DNA of 64,000 bases from Brasilonema angustatum HA4187-MV1. GTDB taxonomy: Bacteria > Cyanobacteriota > Cyanobacteriia > Cyanobacteriales > Nostocaceae. Made by a program: the position numbers and the translations under genes. How positions within the stretch are numbered: position 1 is the first letter of the stretch; each line of letters begins with the position of its first letter. Under the pieces are notes generated by a model. The model had not been told where the DNA came from. It did not search any database and worked only from the letters and a program-made list of their open reading frames with translations. The stretch lies in contig JAHHGV010000013.1 in NCBI GenBank assembly GCA_019359695.1, forward strand, positions 104,690 through 168,689, given 5' to 3'. Of this stretch, positions 19,709-27,800 are shown one piece after another.

Positions 19709-19745
19709 CTCCTCTAGTTTACTGACTAGAGGAGCTTGCTTTTTA
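19709..19745 (+). terminator. dapL terminator
   Basis: CTCCTCTAGT (19709-19718) and ACTAGAGGAG (19725-19734) form a perfect 10-bp stem, followed by a T-rich run. Confidence 0.9.
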
Positions 19746-19936
19746 CTTGCTACCTCATTTGATGGCGTAGGACAGTTTACCTACCCACAGAATTAAGCTG
19801 AATCACAGCCCCAGTATCCTAATGGTTTCGACATGATTTAAAATCTTTAGTGAGTGTTTATCGTTTCGCGGTAAACGCACCTGTTTCAAAATCAGCAAAC
19901 ACTAAAGATTGAGTGTCGGTAGTGTTTGCTTTTTTT
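19746..19936 (+). ncRNA. candidate small RNA with competing hairpins
   Basis: A second strong terminator (AGCAAACACTA at 19894-19904 with TAGTGTTTGCT at 19920-19930, then seven T residues) lies downstream of the dapL terminator with no gene between. An upstream segment, AATCTTTAGTG at 19842-19852, is the exact complement of CACTAAAGATT at 19900-19910 and would disrupt the terminator stem if paired. This layout suits an attenuator or a regulated small RNA. The 5' end is a guess. No known RNA family was recognised. Confidence 0.4.
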
Positions 19937-20342
19937 ATTCACTTTGAAAAGCTTCAAGTTGGGACAAGTCAAGACTGGTGATTTTCTCTCAAACTTTGTA
20001 CTTTGCTTGTTCTGCATTAAGCTTTGTGAAAATTATTCTATTTGAGTTGGTGGCAAATCTCCAGAAGATAAAGCGATCGCCGTGCCCAGTTTAAAAAGTT
20101 GCTGGCGTTAGTTGAGACGGCAAATTTTATGCCTAGCCAGTGCGATCGCCCAGAGGGCAGACGCAATCATGCGTATCGCCTAGCGCCCGCAACCTTGAAG
20201 CGATCCCATGATTCATATTTTGATTCAGCAACGCCAAATAAACACCTCTCTCACTCAAGAGTGTTTCTTCACAGTCAAATCAAAAAACGCTAAGTTTGAT
20301 CTCAGCGTCTATGAAACATTGTGATATTCTCAGGTGAATAAC
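19937..20342. other. spacer without recognised gene
   Basis: This holds HIP1-type GCGATCGC sites and a decayed palindromic stretch around 20140-20190. A 64-codon frame here has no ribosome-binding site and overlaps the repeats, so I do not call it. Confidence 0.5.
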
Positions 20343-20774
20343 TTACTCACGAGTTGATTTCACAACATTCAAAAGCCGATCGCGAATTGCCTTGAGTTGC
20401 TCTTGGTTGTTGACTGGTGAGCGTGGTGCTGGTAACTCTGTATTAGGCCAAGTGGTTAAATCAAAGCAAGGACATACCAACGGTGGCATGCCCACATTTT
20501 TCACAGGTACTGGCATATCGCAACGCCCGCAGGGAGAAACATCCCAAGCAGGTGTCAGCAATTCTGCTATGGTTTCCCGTGTACCTTCTATGTAGCAGTC
20601 GCCTGACTCAGGTAAAATAATCCTTTGCCAGCACTGTTCAAACTCGTCGCTATAGCGATCGCCAGCTATAACTTTTTGCGGCTGTAAGGTTGCCGCACCG
20701 TTGTCTATGACAACTTTTTTGCCTAGCTGGAACCAGTAAGCTAAATATCTTTTTACGTCTTGTTGTGATGCCAT
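20343..20774 (-). CDS. conserved hypothetical protein with Cys cluster
   Basis: I do not recognise a named family. The 143-residue protein starts MASQQDVKRYLAYWFQLGKK. Near residues 80-104 it has a CGRCDMP motif and a later CPCF, a CxxC...CxC arrangement that suggests a small zinc- or iron-binding ribbon. The N-terminal half looks like a small globular domain. It is followed upstream, on the same strand, by cobU with a 116-base gap, but nothing links them functionally. Confidence 0.75.
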   Translation of the reverse strand: MASQQDVKRYLAYWFQLGKKVVIDNGAATLQPQKVIAGDRYSDEFEQCWQRIILPESGDCYIEGTRETIAELLTPAWDVSPCGRCDMPVPVKNVGMPPLVCPCFDLTTWPNTELPAPRSPVNNQEQLKAIRDRLLNVVKSTRE

Positions 20775-20890
20775 ACTAAAATTCTAGACTGTAGATTCTA
20801 GTTTTTCTGTGAGGAATTTTGAATAAACTCTTAAGAAGAGTTACTGAGTTCTTAACTATTAGTTACTTTGCGATTTCTATGCGAGTTTTT

Positions 20891-21430
20891 TTATTTAGGC
20901 AAAGGCGAACCGAGCAAGCTCAAATTGAGAACATGACCCCCTGTGACTAAATAAACTTCTTGGCTGATACCTGCTAACTGACGCACCAAATGACCTAGGC
21001 GATCGCGAAAGGTTCGACCAATAGGATAAGCTGGCACAACACCCCAACCTGTTTCCTCTGCAACAAAAATCACATCAGCAGAAACTAACTCCACTGTTTC
21101 TAAAAACTCTCGAACAATGTTTTCCCAAATCAACTCGTCTTGTTCTAAAAGATTTGCTACCCAAGTGCCTAAAGAATCTACCAAAAGACAGATATTTTGT
21201 TCTGCGTTCGCAAGAGTTGCAGACAATTCATATGGCACTTCTAATGTCGCCCAATCTTGAGGACGGCGTCGTTTATGTTGTAATATACGTTGTTGCCATT
21301 CTTCATCTTCTGAGTTTTCTACTGCCGTTGCCACATAGATAACCGCTTTTTGTGATTGTATAGCCAAAATTTCTGCCCATTCACTTTTACCAGAACGTGC
21401 TGGTCCAGTTACTAATACGACTTTACTCAA
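20891..21430 (-). CDS. cobU: adenosylcobinamide kinase / guanylyltransferase
   Basis: CobU phosphorylates adenosylcobinamide and transfers GMP to make AdoCbi-GDP, late in cobalamin assembly. The 179-residue product has the P-loop GPARSGKS near residues 9-16, the active-site region with KRRRPQDWATLE (histidine-containing HKRR), and the VTNLL-like LVDSLGTWVANLL segment. The length and the C-terminal NLSLLGSPLP end fit the family. No other cobalamin genes are near. Confidence 0.95.
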   Translation of the reverse strand: MSKVVLVTGPARSGKSEWAEILAIQSQKAVIYVATAVENSEDEEWQQRILQHKRRRPQDWATLEVPYELSATLANAEQNICLLVDSLGTWVANLLEQDELIWENIVREFLETVELVSADVIFVAEETGWGVVPAYPIGRTFRDRLGHLVRQLAGISQEVYLVTGGHVLNLSLLGSPLPK

Positions 21431-21494
21431 AGCTGTTTACCTAGTATCTTGAATTGAGAAGGGTTGCAACTCTACTAGGTTATCAGTAAATGAT

Positions 21495-22328
21495 GTGGTG
21501 ACTCTTGTGCCTTTGCCCTTGAACACTACAAACACAACACACTTTGATATTCGTATGAAAGCAGGCATAAAACGCATAGAGGCAACTCTACACGATTTGG
21601 GGACTCGCAACACTGCTGACTCTGTCGAAGCAGATATTTCTACAAAGCAGTCTCTATCGTTTCGGATCAGCTTTGGGGGAGTAGAGCACTCAGGAGGTGA
21701 TCCTGAGCTTTGCGAGCAAGAGCCTTCTGGGCACTTGGAACAAAACTTAGCTACCTACAATACTTCTGTGCAGACTTTTCCAGCGCAAGAGAACGGTAGC
21801 AAAACACCAAGCCTACCTAAGCTCAAAACTCCTAGCTTTACTAGCCATCGCAACGGAGCAAATCCCGCCTTGGCAATGAATTTGTTGCAAGAAATTCAGG
21901 AAAGTGTCGGATCTTGGCAAAAAGAACTGCAAAAAATTCTCCGCCAGATTCAAGATCTTTATTTAGAAGGACCGATTGTCAATGGCTGGCTAGAATCCCA
22001 TGAACGCGAACCCGAACCAGGAGGAACCGCAACACTGCGCCATGCAGAAGTTGACCGTCTGATGGACTACGTAGAAGAAATTTGTGCAGAAAAGACCAAT
22101 GTTTCCTGCCAATCACCCCGTGCTGGGTATCGTTTGTGTGGTTTGGATGCTTCTGGTAAAGTGTGGTCACGCCCATGTCCACCCGACCAGGTTGCGAGCG
22201 TGAGTATGGCAATTGCGCGTTACCAAAAATTGCGCCAACTGTTGGGACGAAAGCAAGATCTAGAAACTCGTCTCAATCAACTAGCAGAAACTCTTGTGAT
22301 TTTGCACGGTCATATTCAATCGCAGTGA
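21495..22328 (+). CDS. hypothetical protein, C-terminal coiled coil
   Basis: I do not recognise this protein. The frame opens at GTG 21495; an ATG at 21555 (MKAGIKRIEATLHDLG) is an alternative start. The first 110 residues are low in structure and rich in Ser/Thr/Glu. From about residue 125 the sequence is conserved-looking and helical (NLLQEIQESVGSWQKELQKI), with a compact middle containing CQSPRAGYRLCGLDASGK and a final helix with heptad-like leucines. It is divergent from cobU. Confidence 0.65.
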   Translation: MVTLVPLPLNTTNTTHFDIRMKAGIKRIEATLHDLGTRNTADSVEADISTKQSLSFRISFGGVEHSGGDPELCEQEPSGHLEQNLATYNTSVQTFPAQENGSKTPSLPKLKTPSFTSHRNGANPALAMNLLQEIQESVGSWQKELQKILRQIQDLYLEGPIVNGWLESHEREPEPGGTATLRHAEVDRLMDYVEEICAEKTNVSCQSPRAGYRLCGLDASGKVWSRPCPPDQVASVSMAIARYQKLRQLLGRKQDLETRLNQLAETLVILHGHIQSQ

Positions 22329-22356
22329 AATTTGACTGAAATTTCGCGCTTAGAAT

Positions 22357-22470
22357 ACAGAACTCAGGACTCACCAACCCAGAAGGGTTCTTTTACACCT
22401 ATTAATGAGTCGGAAACCAGAGAAACTAAAGTTATTCGTATTGAGTCGTAGACATAATTCTGAGTTCTGT
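22357..22470. repeat. MITE-like inverted repeat
   Basis: ACAGAACTCAG (22357-22367) and CTGAGTTCTGT (22460-22470) are perfect inverted arms about 90 bases apart in the 22329-22701 spacer, which contains no gene. The rest of the spacer is AT-rich with short TTAGTGGTTAGT-like repeats. Confidence 0.65.
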
Positions 22471-22701
22471 TTTTTGAATTCTTCAGAAAAATCTTCGTAA
22501 AGAACTAAAGATAATTTTATCTTTTCTAAAAAAAAGTTGTTTGTTAGTGGGAAATATTTGCTATAGATAAGATCAACAGCAGGCTAGAGTGAGACTTTGT
22601 TATTGCTTAGTCGTTAATGCTTAGTGGTTAGTAAAATAGCTAACAACTGTCAACCGAAAACGAACAACCAACAAAGTCTAAAAAACATAAACTTAAAGTC
22701 T

Positions 22702-23634
22702 ATGCCAAACACACAAATCTCTGCGATTATTTGTACTCACAATCGAGACACCTATCTAGGCGCTGCGATAGATAGCCTTTTGGCACAGGATTTTGATGGT
22801 GAGTTTGAAGTCGTGGTCGTGGATAATGGATCGAGTGATCGCACTGTTGAAGTTGTCAGACAAAGAAGCGATAACCCCCGCCTCAAGTATATCTTTGAGC
22901 CTGTCCTTGGTTTATCTGTTGCTCGCAACACTGGCGCGAGAGTTGCTAGTGCTGAAATTTTGGCATACCTTGACGACGATGCAGAAGCTAGCTCTGACTG
23001 GTTACAGGTTTTATACTCAGCTTATCAAGATAACCCGAAACTAGCAATTGCTGGTGGCAAAGTGACTCTATTATGGCCAGAAGGAACCCAAGCACCACGT
23101 TGGCTATCAAAAGGATTATCTGCCAATTTGGGAGCATACGACTTAGGTGAGAGTATTGTCTACATTGATAACCCAGGACAAACGCCCAGAGGCTTGAACT
23201 ACTCTATCCGCCGCAGCTTTCTCGAAACAGTAGGGGGTTTTAATACTCATCTTGGTCGAATTGGGACAAAATTATTATCAAACGAAGAACTGCAAATGAC
23301 TGAACTTGCCCTGCAACACCAAATGCAAGTTGCTTATCTTCCCAACGCCACAGTCGCTCACAATGTCTCCCCAGAACGCCTCAAACGCTCTTGGTTTATT
23401 AGCCGGGGTTGGTGGCAAGGGGTTAGTGAGTGTTACCGCGAACAACTTGCGGGCAAAGCTGGTTTAGGTCAATTGGAGCGTGGTACCGAGCGTTTTTTAC
23501 GTGGTTTATATAAAACATTACAATATTTTCCCGACCCAGCAGAACGATTTGATAAACTTGTGTATGCTTATGGTCAAATTGGATACTTAAATACTGCAAT
23601 TCAGGGTCTTCTGTCCAAATCTAAAAAAGAGTAA
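22702..23634 (+). CDS. family 2 glycosyltransferase
   Basis: A GT-A fold transferase that moves a sugar from a nucleotide donor, probably for exopolysaccharide or cell-surface glycan. From the ATG at 22702 it has 310 residues; an upstream in-frame GTG at 22624 lies in repeat-like leader. Visible motifs are the nucleotide-binding start ISAIICTHNRDTYLGAAIDS, VVVDNGSSDRT, and the metal-binding AYLDDDAEAS. There are no membrane spans. Another GT2 gene and a WcaF-like acetyltransferase follow on the same strand, suggesting a small polysaccharide cluster. Confidence 0.9.
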   Translation: MPNTQISAIICTHNRDTYLGAAIDSLLAQDFDGEFEVVVVDNGSSDRTVEVVRQRSDNPRLKYIFEPVLGLSVARNTGARVASAEILAYLDDDAEASSDWLQVLYSAYQDNPKLAIAGGKVTLLWPEGTQAPRWLSKGLSANLGAYDLGESIVYIDNPGQTPRGLNYSIRRSFLETVGGFNTHLGRIGTKLLSNEELQMTELALQHQMQVAYLPNATVAHNVSPERLKRSWFISRGWWQGVSECYREQLAGKAGLGQLERGTERFLRGLYKTLQYFPDPAERFDKLVYAYGQIGYLNTAIQGLLSKSKKE

Positions 23635-23747
23635 CAACTCGAAATTCCCCAGCTTTTTGTAACAAATGAATAGAGCGAAGTTTTTAAAGCTGGGGGATGA
23701 GTTAATTTTGAATTTTGAATTTTGAATTCCCCGAAGGGGTGACTTGT

Positions 23748-24647
23748 ATGTCTTTCAAATTACCTGTGTCCGTACTGATTCCAGCAAAAAACGAACAAGC
23801 GAATTTGCCTGCTTGTCTGGCAAGTGTTCAAACCGCTGATGAGATCTTTGTTATAGATTCTCAAAGTACTGACAAAAGCATCGAAATTGTTCAAAGTTAT
23901 GCTGCGAACGTCGTACAATTCTACTTTAATGGAAACTGGCCTAAAAAGAAAAATTGGTCTTTAGAAAATTTACCCTTGCGTAACGAGTGGGTGTTAATTG
24001 TTGATTGTGATGAGCGTATTACCGCCGAACTGTGGGATGAAATTGCCCAAGTTATTCAAAATCCCGAATACGATGGTTACTACCTTAACCGCCGAGTCTT
24101 TTTCTTAGGAACATGGATTCGCCACGGTGGTAAATATCCCGATTGGAATTTGCGTTTATTTAAACATAAAAAAGGTCGCTATGAAAACCTGAATACTGAG
24201 AATATTTCCAACACTGGTGATAACGAAGTTCACGAACACGTTATCTTGGATGGAAAAGCTGGATATCTGAAAAACGACATGATACACGAGGATTTCCGTG
24301 ACCTTTTTCACTGGATAGAACGGCATAACCGTTATTCCAATTGGGAGGCTCATGTTTATCGAAATCTTCTCGCTGGCAAAGATGATAGTGGTACCATTGG
24401 CGCAAATCTCTTCGGGAATGCTCCACAACGTAAGCGCTTTCTGAAAAAACTGTGGGTGCGACTGCCATTTAAACCGTTTTTGCGGTTTATTTTGTTCTAC
24501 ATCATTCAGCGTGGTTTTTTGGATGGTAGAGCCGGGTATATTTATGCACGGCTTCTCAGTCAATATCAGTATCAAATAGAGGTCAAACTTTACGAATTAC
24601 GTCAATATAGCGGACAACTCAACATCACATCCACAACCAGCGGCTGA
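23748..24647 (+). CDS. family 2 glycosyltransferase (WaaE/KdtX-like)
   Basis: A second GT-A transferase, 299 residues from the ATG at 23748. The preceding ribosome-binding region GAAGGGGTGA supports this start over the upstream frame opening at 23715. It shows VSVLIPAKNEQANLPACLAS, IDSQSTDKS, the DxD-type VDCDERIT, and the FLGTWIRHGGKYPDWNLRLF stretch typical of WaaE/KdtX-like enzymes that decorate lipopolysaccharide cores. A hydrophobic segment near the C-terminus (FKPFLRFILFYIIQ) may associate with the membrane. Confidence 0.92.
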   Translation: MSFKLPVSVLIPAKNEQANLPACLASVQTADEIFVIDSQSTDKSIEIVQSYAANVVQFYFNGNWPKKKNWSLENLPLRNEWVLIVDCDERITAELWDEIAQVIQNPEYDGYYLNRRVFFLGTWIRHGGKYPDWNLRLFKHKKGRYENLNTENISNTGDNEVHEHVILDGKAGYLKNDMIHEDFRDLFHWIERHNRYSNWEAHVYRNLLAGKDDSGTIGANLFGNAPQRKRFLKKLWVRLPFKPFLRFILFYIIQRGFLDGRAGYIYARLLSQYQYQIEVKLYELRQYSGQLNITSTTSG

Positions 24648-24888
24648 GAACCACATGCCCTGGTGAGTGTGGGAGAAAATCGCCCCGGTTTTAAAATTCA
24701 AAATTCATTTTTGAATCAAGCAAATAGTGCTTTACGAGCATCTGACAAGCGGCTCACCACCCGTTATCAATCAAAGAAACACTCTTTCCCTTCTATTCTG
24801 TTAAGCGTTAAGCGTTAAGAGTTAAGCGTGTTTATTAAAAGACAACAAGGCTTGTAACCTTGGACTAATGATTAATAAATAATGACTA

Positions 24889-25452
24889 ATGACTAGTGAC
24901 GAACCTTTTGTAGATTTACGTAAATATAACCAATCCTGGTTTGACCGAGGACGAGCAGGTTGGTATATATTGTTATGGTGGTTTGTACAGGCGATCGCCT
25001 TCCCCCTGACTCCTCACCCGCTCAATAGTCTACGTTGCGCGTTGCTGCGGCTGTTTGGCGCTCGTGTTGGCAAAGGCGTAATCATTAGACCTACTGCTCG
25101 CTTTACTTACCCTTGGAAAATTACAATTGGGGACTACAGTTGGATAGGAGATGACGTAGTTCTCTACAGCCTTGACGATATCAACATTGGTGAGCACTGC
25201 GTCATTTCTCAAAAAAGTTACCTGTGTACTGGTAGTCATGATATAACAGACCCAGCTTTTGGGTTGAAAACAGCGAGTATCACCGTTGGTAATGGAGTAT
25301 GGATAGCCGCTGATTGCTTCGTTGGACTAGGAGTAAAAATTGGGGCTAATGCTGTGATTGGCGCTCGTAGTAATGTTTTTACTGACATACCTTGTGAGCA
25401 AGTTAGCTGGGGAACCCCTTGTACTCCCCGCTATTTAAGAAAGCGGGAGTGA
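24889..25452 (+). CDS. WcaF-like hexapeptide-repeat acyltransferase
   Basis: The 187-residue product is a left-handed beta-helix acyltransferase similar to WcaF, which acetylates sugars for capsule or colanic acid-type polysaccharide. The N-terminal region (VDLRKYNQSWFDRGR, WWFVQAIAFPLTPHPLN) is characteristic, and hexapeptide turns follow (GKGVIIRPTARFTYPWKITI, IGDYSWIGDDVVLYS, GNGVWIAADCFVGLGVKIGA). The catalytic histidine is likely in TGSHDITDP. It fits the two upstream glycosyltransferases as part of one surface-glycan set. The 240-base spacer before it holds GTTAAGCGTTAAG tandem repeats. Confidence 0.92.
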   Translation: MTSDEPFVDLRKYNQSWFDRGRAGWYILLWWFVQAIAFPLTPHPLNSLRCALLRLFGARVGKGVIIRPTARFTYPWKITIGDYSWIGDDVVLYSLDDINIGEHCVISQKSYLCTGSHDITDPAFGLKTASITVGNGVWIAADCFVGLGVKIGANAVIGARSNVFTDIPCEQVSWGTPCTPRYLRKRE

Positions 25453-25467
25453 ATAAGTTAACATTTG

Positions 25468-26316
25468 TCAAACTTCTGGTTTTGGTGTTGGAGGCATGAC
25501 TACTTTTTTCGCTAATCCCAGAGTTTGTAATGTCTTAATTGCCCACCAAGTCATATCCACTTCCCACCACTGATATCCAGCTTTAGCAACATTTGGGTAA
25601 GCATGGTGATTATTATGCCAACCTTCTCCATAAGTTAAAAGCGCTGCCCACCAAAGATTACGAGAGTTGTCCTTCAACTGGAAACGACGGTTACCGCGCA
25701 AGTGGGCCGCAGAGTTGATGAACCAAGTGGTATGCCAAAGCAAGACTGCCCTCACAAAGACACCATAGACAACAAAAGACCATCCACCCAAAGCATACAG
25801 TAGGACACCAACAGGAATTTGAAGCAGTAAGAAGGAGCGATTTAGCCAACGATAAAATGGATCACGGTATAGTTCCTGGGCAAATTTTTTGTAATGTTGT
25901 TCCTCAAAAAATTCTGGACGTGGGTAAAAAATCCAAAGCATATGACTCCACCAAAAACCACGCTTGGCAGAGTAAGGATCTTTATCTAGGTCTTCTGTAT
26001 GCGCATGATGCAGCCGATGTCCTGCTACCCAAAACATTGGTCCTCCTTGCATAGCAAGTGCTCCCAAGGTGGCGAGCGTATATTCCAACCACTTCGGCAC
26101 AGATAAACTTCGGTGAGTTAAAAGTCGGTGATACCCTAAACAAATACCAATGCTGCCAAATAACCAGTGCAGCAATATCATGGCTCCCAAAGCAGACCAA
26201 GAAAAACACCAAGGAGCGAACATTGCCAAGGCATGAAATGTACCGAAAAATGCCACGTTAGTCCAGCTCAGAGTAAGCGGCTGCTTATCAACAGCCACAG
26301 CTGAGTTAATAGTCAT
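25468..26316 (-). CDS. desC: acyl-lipid delta-9-type fatty acid desaturase
   Basis: A membrane di-iron desaturase that introduces the first double bond into membrane-lipid acyl chains. The 282-residue product carries the three histidine boxes: HRLLTH near residue 63, HRLHH near 105 and HNNHH near 240, among four predicted membrane helices. These match the DesC class by motif spacing; the exact regiospecificity is inferred. It is divergent from a TetR-type gene across a spacer containing several operator-like palindromes, so local regulation is likely. Confidence 0.93.
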   Translation of the reverse strand: MTINSAVAVDKQPLTLSWTNVAFFGTFHALAMFAPWCFSWSALGAMILLHWLFGSIGICLGYHRLLTHRSLSVPKWLEYTLATLGALAMQGGPMFWVAGHRLHHAHTEDLDKDPYSAKRGFWWSHMLWIFYPRPEFFEEQHYKKFAQELYRDPFYRWLNRSFLLLQIPVGVLLYALGGWSFVVYGVFVRAVLLWHTTWFINSAAHLRGNRRFQLKDNSRNLWWAALLTYGEGWHNNHHAYPNVAKAGYQWWEVDMTWWAIKTLQTLGLAKKVVMPPTPKPEV

Positions 26317-26349
26317 AAATGTTTCCTTTTACGTGAATACCGTAGATAC

Positions 26350-26371
26350 ACTAGTACAATTTTGTACTAGT
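26350..26371. promoter_or_regulatory. 22-bp palindromic operator candidate
   Basis: ACTAGTACAA, two-base spacer, TTGTACTAGT is a perfect dyad 34 bases upstream of desC and facing the TetR-fusion gene. It has the size and symmetry expected for a TetR-family dimer, and is a candidate site for desC repression. Binding is inferred. Confidence 0.65.
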
Positions 26372-26423
26372 TACCACATACCCTGTCAAAACTGGCGAAG
26401 ATAGCTAAAGTAAAAACAGAGGA

Positions 26424-26487
26424 TGCAAGTGCTACTTACATCTGTTAGCTTAGCAAAGATAAAATTTTAATGCAAGTGCCACTTGCA
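26424..26487. promoter_or_regulatory. paired TGCAAGT-N3-ACTTGCA operator candidates
   Basis: Two related dyads lie before the TetR-fusion gene: TGCAAGT-GCT-ACTTACA at 26424-26440 (one mismatch) and a perfect TGCAAGT-GCC-ACTTGCA at 26471-26487, eleven bases before the ATG. Their centres are 47 bases apart. They suggest autoregulation by the adjacent regulator and differ from the site near desC. Confidence 0.65.
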
Positions 26488-26497
26488 GTTTTGACTT

Positions 26498-27712
26498 ATG
26501 TCTAATGAAATAATTTCGACGCGACAAAGGCTGATTAATGCAGCAATGGAGTTGTTTGCAGCTCAGGGAATTACCGAAACGACAACCAAGGCAGTCGCAG
26601 AATTAGCGAAAGTTAATGAAGTGACGCTATTCCGGCAATTTGGCAATAAGCACGGATTGGTTCTGGCGGTTATTTCTGAATCACCAGTGTTTAAAGAACT
26701 GGGTGAGTCCTTAAAAATCCAAGCAAGTCAAATGACCAATGTTCATGAAGCTCTCAAAAATTATTGCGAAGACCGCTTAGAGGCTCTAGAACAAGTTCCG
26801 GAATTGCTGCGTTCTATGGTAGGAGAGGCAGGAAAATATCCAGTAGAAAATCGTCAGGCACTGGGAAGAAGCTTAGCGCAAGCCAACAACTATGTTGCTG
26901 AATATTTAGCAACCATGATGGAACGCGAGCAATTACACACGCAATTGTCGGCTCAAAAGCTAGCCAGTTTACTCAATAGTATGTTGGTGGGGTATGCCGT
27001 GATTGAATTTACCAGTGAATTCCATGAACTTTGGCATGACAGAGATGAGTTTTTGGAAAATTTGGTGGCACTATTTCTCAAGGTAGCCACACAATCCTCA
27101 GATCAACTCAACAATGAGTTTATTCCGACAGAAAACGTTGTAGATTTACCAGCGAATTTAGTCCACTTGGTTTTGCAAAGAGCCAAAAAATCAGGACTGC
27201 GAGATTATGCCCTGACGTACGTTTTGTTTGGCGCAGGCTTATCTCCAGAAGAAATTGCTCATTTAGAGCGATCGCACCAAATCAAAGACGCCAACCAGTA
27301 CTTATTGCAAATCACTCAGGGCGCTACTCGACAAGTTCCGGTGAATCAGTGGATTATGGGTAAACGATATGGATCGTATACTCGCAATCCCTTAACTCAG
27401 TGGCTCAAAAGTCGTAAAGATGACCACTCTGCATTATTTCTCAATGATGATGGAATACCAATGACACAGCCAGAAATACAACAGCGCTGGCGAATATTAA
27501 CTGAGGGATTATTAACACCAGAAGGGCAACAGCCAGTTATTGAGCAAGCTCAACAGACATGGTGTGTAGAAATGTTAATGAAGGGAATGAATTTAGAAGA
27601 TATGAGTATAATTACAGGCTGGAATCGTACAAAATTACAAGCGTATGCTCGTAGAGCTAAAGAAAAATCAGCTTTAGAGCAAGCGATTCGCCTCGATCAG
27701 AAGCCTCAATAG
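26498..27712 (+). CDS. TetR/AcrR-type regulator fused to integrase-like C-terminal domain
   Basis: A 404-residue protein, about twice the normal TetR length. Residues 1-60 form a TetR DNA-binding domain (TRQRLINAAMELFAAQGI, then TTTKAVAELAKVNEVTLFRQ), and about 60-195 a TetR ligand/dimer region. From about residue 205 the sequence resembles the catalytic domain of a tyrosine recombinase: a helix like DYALTYVLFGAGLSPEEIAH, a middle with ALFLNDDGIPMTQPEIQQR, and a tail similar to the H-x-x-R-H-T...tyrosine region (LEDMSIITGWNRTKLQAYAR). The catalytic arginine and histidine do not look intact (TWCVEMLMKGMN replaces RHTFA). It is more likely a DNA-binding add-on than an active recombinase. Confidence 0.8.
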   Translation: MSNEIISTRQRLINAAMELFAAQGITETTTKAVAELAKVNEVTLFRQFGNKHGLVLAVISESPVFKELGESLKIQASQMTNVHEALKNYCEDRLEALEQVPELLRSMVGEAGKYPVENRQALGRSLAQANNYVAEYLATMMEREQLHTQLSAQKLASLLNSMLVGYAVIEFTSEFHELWHDRDEFLENLVALFLKVATQSSDQLNNEFIPTENVVDLPANLVHLVLQRAKKSGLRDYALTYVLFGAGLSPEEIAHLERSHQIKDANQYLLQITQGATRQVPVNQWIMGKRYGSYTRNPLTQWLKSRKDDHSALFLNDDGIPMTQPEIQQRWRILTEGLLTPEGQQPVIEQAQQTWCVEMLMKGMNLEDMSIITGWNRTKLQAYARRAKEKSALEQAIRLDQKPQ

Positions 27713-27800
27713 CAATGAATACATCACTGACTCTCTTCTGGCAGCCAATCTTCATCTAATACGAACTCTACAAGATATGGACACTCTTTTGGAAACACTA

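Noticed and set aside
19820..19845. GGTTTCGACATG, similar to the start of tmRNA
   Set aside because: The region is under 200 bases, has no tag-peptide frame and no acceptor-stem partner ending in CCA, so tmRNA is excluded.
20099..20293. 64-codon plus-strand frame
   Set aside because: It overlaps HIP1-type repeats, has no ribosome-binding site and no recognisable family.
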